A stretch of 5,057 nucleotides of DNA from Comamonadaceae bacterium (GTDB lineage Bacteria; Pseudomonadota; Gammaproteobacteria; Burkholderiales; Burkholderiaceae_C), in NCBI GenBank assembly GCA_947460065.1, contig CANHGF010000217.1:1-5057 (forward strand), written 5' to 3'. The translations under genes and the position numbers were made by a program. Under the pieces are notes generated by a model that was given only the letters and a program-made list of their open reading frames with translations, made no database searches and was not told where the DNA came from. Within the stretch, counting starts at the first letter, position 1; each line of letters opens with the position of its first letter. Shown in pieces: positions 1-5,057 of this stretch.

Positions 1-186
1 ATGAGAATTTTCATAGGGCGATTCTACGGTGCGGGCCCAGACAGCTCGGCTGCCCAGGGCCGCCCTTGCCAGCCCTTTTCGTAGGAGCGCCGCCCTCGGC
101 GCGATGGCGACCCGAACGAGCACCGCATCGCTGCGAGGGCGCAGTTCCCACAGACCCTCCAGACCCTTCAGGACTCTCAGCGCCAC
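1..186 (-). CDS. Possible partial gene entering the left edge (weak)
   Basis: On the minus strand one frame is free of stops from at least 186 down to base 1. A GTG at 186-184 would overlap the end of the preceding 203-residue gene by a few bases, an arrangement typical of translational coupling. The first ~30 codons look protein-like (GTG, GCG, CTG, GTC, CTG, CGC, GAT; residues reading LKGLEGLWELRPRSD), while the part nearer the edge uses less typical codons (CTA, CGA, AAA, AGG). The GLWELR string faintly recalls RelE/HigB-type toxins, but the rest of that family's pattern is missing. No good ribosome binding site is visible. Long open frames arise by chance in GC-rich DNA, so this may be non-coding. 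An alternative is a gene starting at ATG 14-12 on the minus strand in a different frame (M-K-I-L...), of which only four full codons are in the window. Confidence 0.18.
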   Translation of the reverse strand, partial: MALRVLKGLEGLWELRPRSDAVLVRVAIAPRAALLRKGLARAALGSRAVWARTVESPYENSH

Positions 187-788
187 CAATCGCCGGTTTT
201 GGGCAAGGTCTTGCGCAAGCCCATGGTCTGCAGCACGTGGTCCTCGATGTGTTGGGCAGGAACGGTGAATTCCATCACGATGTTGGGCGGCGCACCCGGT
301 ATGCCCTGCACCGCATGCGGCCAGGTGGGCGGGTCGTTCTTGTAAAGATAGCCGGTGATCACATGGCCAAGCATGCTCTGCGCCGGCCACAGGCCCGCGT
401 ATTTGCGCAGCAAGGAGAAGGTGCGCAGGGTGTACATCAAGAAACCACGGCCGCTGGTGTACCGGGCATCCTGGGGTGACAGCAGGTCAGGGTTCAGGCC
501 GTCCATGCCTTTGACCTGCTCTCCAGCCTTGACGATGAAGCCGCCGCCTTGCTCAGCCAGGGCGCGCTCGTAGGCGAGCAGGGCCAGCGCATCGCTGGCA
601 AAGCGCTCACGCCAGACCACCGAAGCGCCCCGTGAACTGACGGCGCGCAAATGCCAGCCCGAAGCGTCGAAGCGATAGATCCAGATCCAGATCTGCTGAC
701 CGTCGACCACGTCGCGCCTCTGCAAGGGCGAAAACTCAGCCACCGGTCGACTCGGCTTGGGAGGCGTTGCGGGCAAAGCGGGGGGCAT
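177..788 (-). CDS. Hypothetical protein, ~203 residues
   Basis: I do not recognise this protein. The frame has the GC-rich codon pattern expected of a real gene in this genome and ends at a TGA (179-177). The predicted product is soluble: I see no signal peptide and no convincing membrane segment. A proline-rich N terminus (residues 1-17) is followed by an aromatic IWIWIY stretch near residue 35, an Ala/Leu-rich helical stretch around 60-80, and an aromatic C-terminal half ending in DWWR. ATG 788 is the most upstream possible start because an in-frame stop lies at 824-822, but it has no Shine-Dalgarno sequence. A GTG at 710-708 (residue 27) is preceded by AGAGG at suitable spacing and is a plausible alternative, giving ~177 residues. 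It is divergent from the SpoIIE phosphatase gene, sharing a ~90-bp AT-rich intergenic region, so the two may be co-regulated. Existence is well supported; function is unknown. Confidence 0.72.
   Translation of the reverse strand: MPPALPATPPKPSRPVAEFSPLQRRDVVDGQQIWIWIYRFDASGWHLRAVSSRGASVVWRERFASDALALLAYERALAEQGGGFIVKAGEQVKGMDGLNPDLLSPQDARYTSGRGFLMYTLRTFSLLRKYAGLWPAQSMLGHVITGYLYKNDPPTWPHAVQGIPGAPPNIVMEFTVPAQHIEDHVLQTMGLRKTLPKTGDWWR
677..694. repeat. Three tandem copies of a 6-bp unit
   Basis: AGATCC, AGATCC and AGATCT follow one another inside the 203-residue gene. On the coding strand they specify the alternating Ile-Trp-Ile-Trp-Ile stretch. This is probably a trace of local slippage tolerated in a beta-strand-like segment; nothing suggests a regulatory role. 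Confidence 0.4.
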
Positions 789-821
789 GGCTGGGGGACT
801 GGTCGAAAAACAGGTGGAGGT

Positions 822-864
822 TCAATATTGTTATCCATATGTTACAAAACTATGGATAGATTGA
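822..864. promoter_or_regulatory. Nested dyad, candidate operator, in divergent promoter region
   Basis: A perfect 8-bp inverted repeat, TATCCATA (832-839) and TATGGATA (851-858), has an 11-base spacer, so the arms are 19 bp apart start to start, close to two helical turns. A second, outer pair TCAAT (822-826) and ATTGA (860-864) flanks it, slightly off-centre. The dyad lies between two divergent genes and 22 bp before the candidate start of the phosphatase gene. This geometry suits a dimeric DNA-binding protein. The winged-helix protein encoded in the same operon is an obvious candidate binder, but that is inference. Confidence 0.4.
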
Positions 865-870
865 TAAAAT
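842..870 (+). promoter_or_regulatory. Candidate sigma-70-like promoter of phosphatase operon
   Basis: TAAAAT at 865-870 matches the -10 consensus at 5 of 6 positions. TTACAA at 842-847, 17 bp upstream, matches the -35 consensus at only 3 of 6, so activation by a regulator would be expected if this is real. It overlaps the dyad described above. A start of transcription about 7 bases past the -10 box would fall at about 877, leaving almost no leader before ATG 880. That implies either a leaderless message, use of the later ATG at 946, or another promoter. Confidence 0.28.
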
Positions 871-879
871 AAGTTAAAA

Positions 880-2907
880 ATGCACAAGATTGTGAATTTA
901 AGCTTCATCGAAGACGCGACTCAGAAGCAGGACGCAAGCCTGCGCATGGGCCTGCGCGTTCGCGCGCTTTTATTCATCTCCATTTTTCTGGCGCTGGCCA
1001 TCGGCATCACGGTGGTGGCCATGTCCTGGAATGCGCGCACCATCGTGATCGAACAGGTCGAGCGCGACGTGGATGTCCTCTCGCGGGTGCTCTCACAGTC
1101 CATCTCGATCTCTCAGCAGCTACCCGACCAGGTGGAAGATGTGCTGGGTCAGGGCATGCAAGCCACGGCCACCGCCTTGTCACACTTTGTGGCTGCCGCA
1201 GAACAGGCCGGGCGCAGCCCGGACCAGATCAAGGCCTCGCTCAAACGGGTGATCGCCAGTTCCATGATCGCCGAGATCTGGATCACCGACCCCAAGGGCC
1301 GCGCCTATCTGAACGCCCCGCTCGAGGGCATCGACTTCACCTTCAACCCCGACCCCAAGGTGCAGGCCCAGGCCTCGGCCTTTTGGCCCCTGCTCGACGG
1401 CCAGACCAGCGTCATCAATCAGCCGATGATGCGGCGCGAAATTGACAACAAGCACTTCAAGTACGTGGGTGTGCCCGGCGTGGACAAGCCTCGCATCGTG
1501 CAGGTCGGTACGCCTGGGCAGTCGCTGCAGGCCTTGCGGGACGACGTGGGCGTGCAAAAGCTGGTGCGGGTGCTGGTGGCCAGTGGCGCGCTCAAAGCCA
1601 TCCATGTCGTTCAAAAAGACATGGCCGAGCTGGCTTCGGAAGTGGCCGGTAGCGACAACCGTGCAACCCTGGATAACAAGCAGAAAGAAGTCCTGCGCGA
1701 CGTTATAGCCACCGGCAAGAGCCGCACCGAGATCAAGGCCAAGCACATCGAGGTCTTTCAAAGCATACGCGACGAGTTCGATACATCCATCGGTGCTTTC
1801 GTGGTTCAGTTGCCTCGCCAGGGCCTTGATGACCTGCTTACAGAGCAAGCCCTGGCGGCACTGGCCATTGGCATCGTGATTTTCCTGATCGGCGGAATGG
1901 TCAGCCTGTCATTTGCCGACCGGATCGCCAAGCCCATCGGCACCGTGACCCAGGTGGCCGGACAGGTGGGTCAAGGTGACTTCGGCCGCCTTGAGCAGCT
2001 CGAGCGCACCAGCGAGCGCACCGACGAAATTGGCGAACTGGCCCGGGTGTTCAAGACCATGGCCAACGAGGTGCGCCACCGCGGGCGGGTGCTCGACGAC
2101 CTGGTGAGCCAGCGTACCCGAGAACTGGCCGACAAGAACCTGGCCCTATCCGATGCGCAGGCGCTCATCACCAAGGAACTGGATCTGGCACGGCGGCTGC
2201 AACTGGCCATCCTGCCCGAACATTTCCCGGCGACCGAGCGCTGCAGCGGCTATGCCCGCATGCTGCCCGCCACCCAAATGGGCGGCGATTTTTACGACTT
2301 CGTCGCCCTGCCCGACGGTCGGGTCGCCCTGGTCATGGCCGACGTCTCCGGCAAGGGTGTGACCGCCGCCTTCTTCATGGCCGTGGCACGCACCAGCATC
2401 AACAGCCTGGTGCGCCAAAGCGCCAGCGTCGGCCAGTGCCTGGCGCTGGCCAATGACGAGCTGTGCCGGCAAAACCCACTGGACCTGTTCGTCACCGTTT
2501 TCCTGGCCATCTTCGATCCGATCACCGGCCGCCTGGACTATGCCAACGGGGGGCACAACCCGCCCCTGATTCGCCACGCCGACGGACGCACCGGTTGGCT
2601 CGAGCCGACCGGTGATATGGCGCTGGGCGTCATGCCCGACATGCCCTTTAGCAGCGCCAGCGTACAGCTGGAGCCCGGCGACCTGTTCCTAGCCTACACC
2701 GACGGCGTGACCGAGGCCTTTAACGCGCAACTGGAGGCCTACGGCGAGCAACGCCTGCTGGACCTGCTGCGCCTGGTCAAGGACTCGGCCCCTGCGACCG
2801 TGGTCGAACAACTCTTCAGCGAGGTGGCGGGCTTTGCAGACGGCGCGCCGCAATCGGACGACATCACTGTGGCTGCTTTATTTTGGGAAGGGCAAGCATC
2901 ATCATGA
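880..2907 (+). CDS. Membrane-bound HAMP/SpoIIE-family (PP2C-type) serine phosphatase
   Basis: A 675-residue sensor phosphatase. Visible layout: transmembrane helix ~27-48; large periplasmic region ~49-322 with a Cache-like look (EIWITDPKG, FKYVGVPGVDKPRIVQVG around 132-210); second transmembrane helix ~323-345; HAMP ~346-398 (ADRIAKPI, DEIGELARVFKTM); coiled coil ~400-440; SpoIIE/PP2C domain ~436-672. The metal-binding acidic motifs are all present: GGDFYD (468-473), DVSGKG (488-493), YTDGVTEA (606-613) and QSDDITV (658-664), plus ANGGHNPP (555-562). An active enzyme is therefore expected. Family members dephosphorylate STAS-domain anti-sigma antagonists in partner-switching circuits; RsbU and Bordetella BtrU, which governs type III secretion, are relevant relatives. 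No STAS or kinase gene is in the window. The start is uncertain: ATG 880 lies in AT-rich DNA without a Shine-Dalgarno sequence, and ATG 946 (residue 23, MGLRVRALLF) gives a typical membrane-protein N terminus but has CAGGA 13 bases upstream, rather far. The stop overlaps the next gene. Confidence 0.95.
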   Translation: MHKIVNLSFIEDATQKQDASLRMGLRVRALLFISIFLALAIGITVVAMSWNARTIVIEQVERDVDVLSRVLSQSISISQQLPDQVEDVLGQGMQATATALSHFVAAAEQAGRSPDQIKASLKRVIASSMIAEIWITDPKGRAYLNAPLEGIDFTFNPDPKVQAQASAFWPLLDGQTSVINQPMMRREIDNKHFKYVGVPGVDKPRIVQVGTPGQSLQALRDDVGVQKLVRVLVASGALKAIHVVQKDMAELASEVAGSDNRATLDNKQKEVLRDVIATGKSRTEIKAKHIEVFQSIRDEFDTSIGAFVVQLPRQGLDDLLTEQALAALAIGIVIFLIGGMVSLSFADRIAKPIGTVTQVAGQVGQGDFGRLEQLERTSERTDEIGELARVFKTMANEVRHRGRVLDDLVSQRTRELADKNLALSDAQALITKELDLARRLQLAILPEHFPATERCSGYARMLPATQMGGDFYDFVALPDGRVALVMADVSGKGVTAAFFMAVARTSINSLVRQSASVGQCLALANDELCRQNPLDLFVTVFLAIFDPITGRLDYANGGHNPPLIRHADGRTGWLEPTGDMALGVMPDMPFSSASVQLEPGDLFLAYTDGVTEAFNAQLEAYGEQRLLDLLRLVKDSAPATVVEQLFSEVAGFADGAPQSDDITVAALFWEGQASS

Positions 2908-3407
2908 CTACTGAGCAAACTCTCAAAGACGTCAAAAAATCCCCCGGCCGGGCCCGCAAGGTAGGCCTGCCAGCAACTGCCGAGGTGGCGCCGAAGGTGC
3001 CGCTGATCCCGCTGCCTGGCGACGCGCAGGCTTACGGCGCCTACTTGAGCTTCCTGGCGCTGGTGGCCCGCAGCGCAACGAGCAAGCCCGGCGCGCTCGA
3101 CGAGATTGACCCCAATGAGACCGCGCTGCTGGAGATCGTGATCCTGCGCTGGGCCAAAGGGGCGCCCATGACGGTGCGCCAGACGATTGCCATGGCCCAT
3201 CTGGGTTCACCAGCGACCCTGCACAAACGCCTGATGCGCCTGCGCGCAGGTCACTTCCTGCAACTGCAAGACGTGGCCGGTGATCGCCGGGTCAAACAAC
3301 TGGTGGCCGGGGCCCGCGGCATCGAGTACATCGAATCCATGGGCCGCCACCTGCTCAAGGCCAAGCGCAGCCCCAGCGGCCGCCCGGCTGGCGCCGAGAC
3401 GCCCTGA
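2904..3407 (+). CDS. Winged-helix (MarR-like) DNA-binding protein
   Basis: A 167-residue protein. Residues 1-35 are basic and probably disordered (KDVKKSPGRARK). Residues ~42-95 form helices (AYGAYLSFLALVAR; NETALLEIVILRWA). Residues ~88-143 have the MarR-type winged-helix pattern: a helix with MTVRQTIAMAHLGSPATLHKRLMRL as its core, then a beta-wing with the GDRRVKQLV signature at 126-134 and a closing helix EYIESMGRHLLKA. The likely role is a transcription factor or DNA-binding accessory. The ATG overlaps the phosphatase stop in an ATGA, so the two genes are almost certainly one transcript with coupled translation; AAGGG at 2888-2892 may assist, at a longish spacing of 11. An in-frame TTG at 2883 is a less likely start. 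The stop is only 6 bp from the stop of the convergent minus-strand gene. The substrate or effector it senses is not evident, and it is neither the kinase nor the STAS partner expected beside a SpoIIE phosphatase. Confidence 0.88.
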   Translation: MTTEQTLKDVKKSPGRARKVGLPATAEVAPKVPLIPLPGDAQAYGAYLSFLALVARSATSKPGALDEIDPNETALLEIVILRWAKGAPMTVRQTIAMAHLGSPATLHKRLMRLRAGHFLQLQDVAGDRRVKQLVAGARGIEYIESMGRHLLKAKRSPSGRPAGAETP

Positions 3408-3413
3408 GGCGAA

Positions 3414-3881
3414 TCAAGGCTGGCTCGCAGGCCGGTCCGCACTGCCCGGCTCGATGGCAAATGCCATTGTGGCCTGCGCCTGGGCTCGGCCCTGCTGCTG
3501 CCCGCTGCGGCTAAAACGCAAAGGGCCTAGCGCTGGCAGGGCCACCTGATCTTCGCGCGGACGCAAATACCGCTGCAGACTGTCTCGCAAGGGCGCCTCT
3601 TCCTTGGGATCGGTGGTGCCCACCCAAGCCATGATCCGGCCAATCGCATGACTGAACTCGTCTTGGTGTGTTGAGCCTGAGCGCGAATCGGTGCGGCCCA
3701 GATCGCCCGCCACCACCGCCGGGCTTCGGGCATGAAGTACGCCATCGATACGAGCTCCCTGTGCTCCAGCGAACTGCACCGGCCAATGCTGCTCGCTCGC
3801 GCGCCGCTCTGGCCCGCCACCGACTTGCTCGGTCGGCGTTTGCTGAACAGCGCGATGGCCCGAAATTCCTAAATTTGGCAT
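3414..3881 (-). CDS. Unrecognised polar protein, 155 residues; candidate type III secreted substrate
   Basis: I do not recognise this protein. The start at ATG 3881-3879 is well supported by AGGGGA on the minus strand (3893-3888), six bases upstream; a GTG at 3914 in the same frame would add 11 residues but has no such site. Codon use is GC-rich at third positions except for the first few codons (CCA AAT TTA GGA ATT), which are AT-richer. The N-terminal ~35 residues are polar and probably disordered (Ser, Gln, Thr, Gly, Arg). A short amphipathic helical part follows (HAIGRIMAWVG, 79-88; LRDSLQRYL, 98-106). The C terminus is Gln/Ala/Pro-rich. There is no signal peptide or membrane segment. It lies 64 bp downstream of the CesT-type chaperone gene on the same strand, probably the same transcript. 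Chaperone genes often sit beside their substrate genes, so a secreted effector or accessory protein is a reasonable guess, unproven. Confidence 0.68.
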   Translation of the reverse strand: MPNLGISGHRAVQQTPTEQVGGGPERRASEQHWPVQFAGAQGARIDGVLHARSPAVVAGDLGRTDSRSGSTHQDEFSHAIGRIMAWVGTTDPKEEAPLRDSLQRYLRPREDQVALPALGPLRFSRSGQQQGRAQAQATMAFAIEPGSADRPASQP

Positions 3882-3887
3882 GGAAAA

Positions 3888-3893
3888 TCCCCT
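3888..3893 (-). promoter_or_regulatory. Ribosome binding site deciding the start of the 155-residue gene
   Basis: On the minus strand AGGGGA precedes ATG 3881-3879 with a six-base spacer. It is the best Shine-Dalgarno match in front of any start in the window and favours this ATG over the upstream in-frame GTG at 3914. Confidence 0.6.
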
Positions 3894-3945
3894 ATCAAAC
3901 GAGCACTGACCCACCCCGCGTGCAAGGCACCGCCGAACATCACCC

Positions 3946-4437
3946 TCACGCCAATCGGTGGGACGACAGCAGCCCCTCTGCCTCGGTCTGCCCCTGCGCC
4001 ACCCGGCCGGCCCGCACGATCAGCTCGCGCAAATGGGTCCAGGCCGCACGCAAGTCGGTGGCGGCATCGAGCACCTGCGCCAGGGTGTGCTTCAAGCCTT
4101 CACCACTGAGGCCATCGATGGCCAGCTCCCGCGAGAGCATCAGCGTGTTGTCCACACTCACGAAGGCGGTCGCGCCGTGGGTAAACCGGGTGATGCTGTT
4201 GAGCTGGTGCAAGAGCAGCAAGCGCTCGCGCTGGGCCGGCTCAGAGCCGGCGTCCTGCAGCTTGAAAATTTCCACATCGATCACCGCCCTGTCTTCCATC
4301 GGATGCAAAAAGATGAAGGCAAACAGGCCGTCATGCTCAAAACTGACCTCGGCGCCCTCATCGAAGCCGCTGGCGTCCGCCCCAAGCGCCTGCACGAAGT
4401 CCCGCACGGCCTGCAAATAGGCTTGTTCAGTGCTCAT
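3946..4437 (-). CDS. CesT-family class I type III secretion chaperone
   Basis: A 163-residue small acidic protein (Asp/Glu clearly outnumber Lys/Arg) with the class I secretion chaperone layout. It has an N-terminal helix (YLQAVRDFVQALG, 7-19), a beta-sheet core (AEVSFEHDGLFAFIFLHP, 29-46; AVIDVEIFKL, 51-60), a helix ERLLLLHQLNSITR (71-84), a strand pair ending in FVSVDNTLMLSREL (92-105), and a C-terminal helix GLKHTLAQVLDAATDLRAAW (114-133). The last two elements match the CesT family pattern closely. Such proteins bind as dimers to the N-terminal region of effectors or translocators in the cytoplasm, keep them secretion-competent and help deliver them to the type III ATPase. The C-terminal ~25 residues extend beyond the usual fold and look disordered. 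ATG 4437 is preferred because the protein then begins as family members do; ATG 4455 in the same frame would add six residues, and neither start has a strong ribosome binding site. The substrate is unknown; the gene just downstream is the first candidate. Confidence 0.86.
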   Translation of the reverse strand: MSTEQAYLQAVRDFVQALGADASGFDEGAEVSFEHDGLFAFIFLHPMEDRAVIDVEIFKLQDAGSEPAQRERLLLLHQLNSITRFTHGATAFVSVDNTLMLSRELAIDGLSGEGLKHTLAQVLDAATDLRAAWTHLRELIVRAGRVAQGQTEAEGLLSSHRLA

Positions 4438-4492
4438 GTCCCGTCCAGATGGCATCCCCGGTCGGTCCGCAACCAGACCAGAGAAGTACCAA

Positions 4493-4501
4493 AAAATGTA
4501 A
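4493..4501 (-). promoter_or_regulatory. 9-bp motif TTACATTTT, chaperone-side copy
   Basis: On the minus strand TTACATTTT lies about 56 bases upstream of the chaperone start codon in an AT-rich stretch. An identical copy faces the opposite gene at 4639-4647. Each could be part of a -35-like element or a binding site for a shared activator. No convincing -10 box at the right distance is visible on this side. Confidence 0.3.
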
Positions 4502-4527
4502 TTTAAAGTAAACCAATCTTACACGGA

Positions 4528-4567
4528 CCGACAGCCGCTGCGCAGCCCTGCGCATAGGCTCCATCGG
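4528..4567. repeat. Imperfect dyad in the middle of the divergent intergenic region
   Basis: The stem is built from three paired blocks: CCGA/TCGG (4528-4531, 4564-4567), AGCC/GGCT (4533-4536, 4557-4560) and TGCGCA/TGCGCA (4539-4544, 4549-4554), with a 4-base loop GCCC. The innermost arms are also seen as a direct repeat CTGCGCA because TGCGCA is itself palindromic. No run of T follows on either strand, so a terminator is unlikely; an operator or a leader-RNA hairpin is more plausible. It lies close to the midpoint between the two start codons. Confidence 0.35.
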
Positions 4568-4637
4568 CAGGTCTGGCCTTCCCTTAAGCGAAGCCTCAAA
4601 GGCAGCCATCCATCAGTTCAATCTTCTTCCAAAAATT

Positions 4638-4655
4638 TTTACATTTTGATACGAT
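4638..4655 (+). promoter_or_regulatory. Candidate promoter or activator site for the right-edge gene
   Basis: TTTACA at 4638-4643 matches the -35 consensus at 5 of 6 positions and contains the second copy of the TTACATTTT motif (4639-4647). TACGAT at 4650-4655 resembles a -10 box (4 of 6) but is too close to pair with that TTTACA, and no good box lies 16-18 bases past it. The assignment is tentative; an alternative sigma factor or an activator could be used. Confidence 0.25.
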
Positions 4656-4684
4656 TAGGGGGTCTAAAAAGTCACTCGAATACC

Positions 4685-5057
4685 ATGCGCAACCCTGCCG
4701 CTTCCAAGCCCAATTCCGCAGCCCAGCTCAAGCCCGCCGCTGGTGCGCAGCCTGGCCACAGCGAGCACGCCGATAGCGCAGCTGAACGGAGTGTCAATCA
4801 AGCAGGCGCCGGCGCACGCCCCAGGCGTCGCCATCCAGAGCAGGACTTGCAGACCCATGAGGCAGCCGCGGCGCTGCAAGCGCAGCCGCCCAGCCCTCAG
4901 GAGCTGATCTCGGAAGAAGGCTCAATCGCTGCCCGACCCGGCGCAGCCGCCGAGATATCGGCGCAGCCCGCAGCCGCTCAGCTGGAGCTGTTCGAGGCCC
5001 TGGACTGGCCCGCACTCACGCAGCGCCTGCCGGGCAGCCTGCTGGCCGATGCCAGCG
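4685..5057 (+). CDS. Ala/Pro/Gln-rich protein, N-terminal part only (runs off right edge)
   Basis: The first 124 codons of a longer gene; no stop before the window ends. Residues 1-97 are low-complexity and probably disordered, rich in Ala, Pro, Gln and Ser with a basic RPRRR patch at 45-49. From ~99 the chain becomes more fold-like (QLELFEALDWPALTQRLPGSLLAD). There is no Sec signal peptide and no membrane segment. A polar, disordered N terminus, divergent to a type III chaperone gene, would suit a secreted substrate or a needle-length/ring component of the apparatus, but I do not recognise a family. ATG 4685 is the first plausible start; the Shine-Dalgarno sequence is poor (AGGGGG at 4657-4662 is too far upstream). 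Codon use is GC-rich and consistent with its neighbours. The identity depends on sequence beyond the window. Confidence 0.7.
   Translation, partial: MRNPAASKPNSAAQLKPAAGAQPGHSEHADSAAERSVNQAGAGARPRRRHPEQDLQTHEAAAALQAQPPSPQELISEEGSIAARPGAAAEISAQPAAAQLELFEALDWPALTQRLPGSLLADAS

Noticed and set aside
87..102. Perfect 6-bp hairpin GCGCCG/CGGCGC with a 4-base loop, downstream of the 203-residue gene
   Set aside because: No T-run follows on either strand and such hairpins are common in GC-rich DNA; not called as a terminator.
131..144. 5-bp hairpin CTGCG/CGCAG
   Set aside because: Too short, no T-run, and it lies inside the possible open frame at the left edge.
66..479. Plus-strand 137-codon open frame
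   Set aside because: Mostly antisense to the 203-residue gene, whose codon use is the better one; no ribosome binding site and no motifs.
938..957. Direct repeat GCCTGCGC on both sides of ATG 946
   Set aside because: Explained by repeated Leu-Arg codons in the coding sequence; too short to suggest function.
1180..1848. Minus-strand 222-codon open frame opposite the phosphatase gene
   Set aside because: It is antisense to a phosphatase gene with clear domains; its His/Gly/Leu-rich product is typical of a shadow frame in GC-rich DNA.
3668..4420. Plus-strand 250-codon open frame opposite the chaperone and the 155-residue gene
   Set aside because: The opposite strand has a recognisable CesT-family protein; this frame gives a Ser/Arg/Pro-rich product with no fold-like pattern.
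3958..4506. Plus-strand 182-codon open frame over the chaperone gene
   Set aside because: Also antisense to the chaperone; no recognisable motifs, and its end falls in the AT-rich intergenic DNA.
1..5057. tRNA, rRNA, CRISPR array, insertion sequence or attachment site
   Set aside because: No cloverleaf-like pattern, spaced repeat array, transposase motif or terminal inverted repeats were seen.

Overview
The window is GC-rich (roughly 60% or more by eye) with strong G/C third-position bias (CTG, GTG, CGC, GGC, ACC codons). Intergenic stretches are clearly more AT-rich. Codon style and protein flavour suggest a betaproteobacterium of the Burkholderiales, probably Comamonadaceae-like; this is inference, as no marker gene is present.

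Layout from left to right: (a) a short left edge with no certain gene, holding an open minus-strand frame; (b) a minus-strand gene for an unrecognised ~203-residue protein (177-788); (c) an AT-rich divergent promoter region (789-879) with a clear dyad; (d) a plus-strand two-gene operon of a membrane-anchored HAMP/SpoIIE-type (PP2C) serine phosphatase (880-2907) overlapping by ATGA a winged-helix DNA-binding protein (2904-3407); (e) converging on it, a minus-strand pair of a class I type III secretion chaperone of the CesT family (4437-3946) followed by a 155-residue unrecognised polar protein (3881-3414); (f) a ~247-bp AT-rich divergent intergenic region with an inverted pair of 9-mers and a central dyad; (g) a plus-strand Ala/Pro/Gln-rich reading frame starting at 4685 and running off the right edge. 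No intergenic stretch exceeds 300 bases.

The most informative combination is the SpoIIE phosphatase near a type III secretion chaperone. In Bordetella a HAMP/PP2C phosphatase (BtrU) works with an anti-sigma kinase (BtrW) and an anti-sigma antagonist (BtrV) to control type III secretion by partner switching. The window looks like the edge of a type III secretion locus under similar control. The kinase and antagonist are not in the window, so this is a hypothesis. The winged-helix gene coupled to the phosphatase and the small gene downstream of the chaperone (a candidate secreted substrate) are the least explained parts.
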